NCBI RefSeq assembly: GCF_000172795.2
Contig: NZ_CP020947.1
Location: 313,001-377,000, forward strand
DNA: 64,000 nt
Reading direction: 5' to 3'
Source: Rhizobium sp. CIAT894
GTDB lineage: Bacteria > Pseudomonadota > Alphaproteobacteria > Rhizobiales > Rhizobiaceae
Shown: one piece after another, positions 63,563 through 64,000 of the stretch
Layout: each line of letters begins with the position of its first letter
How positions within the stretch are numbered: position 1 is the first letter of the stretch
Position numbers and translations under genes: made by a program
Notes under the pieces: model-generated
Told to the model about the DNA's origin: nothing
What the model saw: only the letters and a program-made list of their open reading frames with translations
The model's database searches: none

Positions 63563-64000
63563 ATGATCAAGGTCGAAGGCATTGCCGCTTTCGTTGCCGT
63601 CGTGGAGGCAGGCTCGATCAGCGAGGCGGCCCGCCGGTTGCGGCTGTCCAAATCCGTCGTCAGCGAAAGGCTGGCGGAACTGGAGAAGTCGTTGGGCGGC
63701 ATCCTGCTGCACCGAACGACGCGCAAGCTCACTCTGACGGAGGACGGTGCGGCTTTCCTGGAACGGGCGACGCGCATCGTACACGAGATCGACGAGGCCG
63801 CGGCCGATATGGCGGAGCGGCGCGGAACGCTCTCCGGGCCGATCCGCATCGCCGCCCCGGTCACCTTCGGCCGCATGCATCTCGGACCGGCGCTTTATCC
63901 CTTTCTTGCCGAGCATCCCGATATCGAACTGACGCTCGATATCGACGACCGGCGGGTCGACGCCGCCTCGGACGGCTACGACGCCGTCATCCGCAACGGC
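63563..64000 (+). CDS. LysR-family transcriptional regulator (3' end outside window)
   Basis: 146 codons are visible and the frame is open at the window end. The N-terminal HTH reads GSISEAARRLRLSKSVVSERLAELEKSLG, followed by HRTTRKLTLTEDG and the start of the effector domain (GPIRIAAPVTFGRMHLGPAL). The longer adjacent frames do not continue this sequence. It is divergent from the SDR gene and probably regulates it. Confidence 0.88.
   Translation, partial: MIKVEGIAAFVAVVEAGSISEAARRLRLSKSVVSERLAELEKSLGGILLHRTTRKLTLTEDGAAFLERATRIVHEIDEAAADMAERRGTLSGPIRIAAPVTFGRMHLGPALYPFLAEHPDIELTLDIDDRRVDAASDGYDAVIRNG

Overview
The window is chromosomal DNA from an alphaproteobacterium of the Rhizobium leguminosarum/etli group. 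This rests on GC-rich dense coding, rhizobial intergenic mosaic repeats, a PmtA-type phospholipid methyltransferase, an iron-linked imelysin/di-heme operon and a CUT2 sugar transporter. No database search was possible, so family names come from motifs and remembered sequence.

Layout. 1-6 kb: MarR regulator (cut by the window edge), Spx/ArsC-like protein with YbaK, M14-like deacylase, 2'-5' RNA ligase-like protein, Ogt, and an SDR + Atu4866-type pair divergent from a LysR regulator whose start is abutted by a perfect palindrome. 6-12 kb: SWIM/SNF2 helicase, AraC regulator, PEBP-like secreted protein, and two RibD/DHFR-like genes, one frameshifted. 12-17 kb: rpiB, guaA, a thioesterase/mtnN pair and a DUF2252 protein. 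17-22 kb: imelysin, di-heme cytochrome, imelysin, DUF1513, read as one periplasmic iron-linked operon with a nested-hairpin repeat inside it and a candidate Irr-type site upstream. 22-34 kb: rsmB, rlpA-like, a YeeZ-like epimerase with queG, GST, uppP, a small secreted peptide, NDUFA9-like protein, DUF1330, pyrF, a histidine phosphatase with a degenerate motif, pmtA, DUF72 and dnaN. 34-43 kb: rsmI-yraN, cupin, then a LacI regulator divergent from a sugar ABC transporter with two identical operator-like sites, then gshB.

43-48.4 kb is the accessory spot. comM has a +1 frameshift in its last ~20 codons and is followed by a decayed, internally deleted ComM fragment. Next comes one large AT-rich gene on the opposite strand encoding a 997-residue NACHT/STAND NTPase, a likely defence protein, and then about 0.5 kb of AT-rich DNA before the cysK terminator. 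Everything else is core-like in composition.

48.4-64 kb: cysK, LysE-family exporter, Dps, EamA transporter divergent from an Lrp/AsnC regulator, dut, prfC, GFA protein, S10 peptidase, CynX/NimT MFS with a GntR/FadR regulator whose start codon lies inside a perfect 33-bp palindrome, a mini-transcription unit (23-codon ORF plus terminator), pirin, class II amidotransferase, coaBC, and an SDR divergent from a LysR gene cut by the window end. No rRNA, tRNA, CRISPR array or intact insertion sequence was found.
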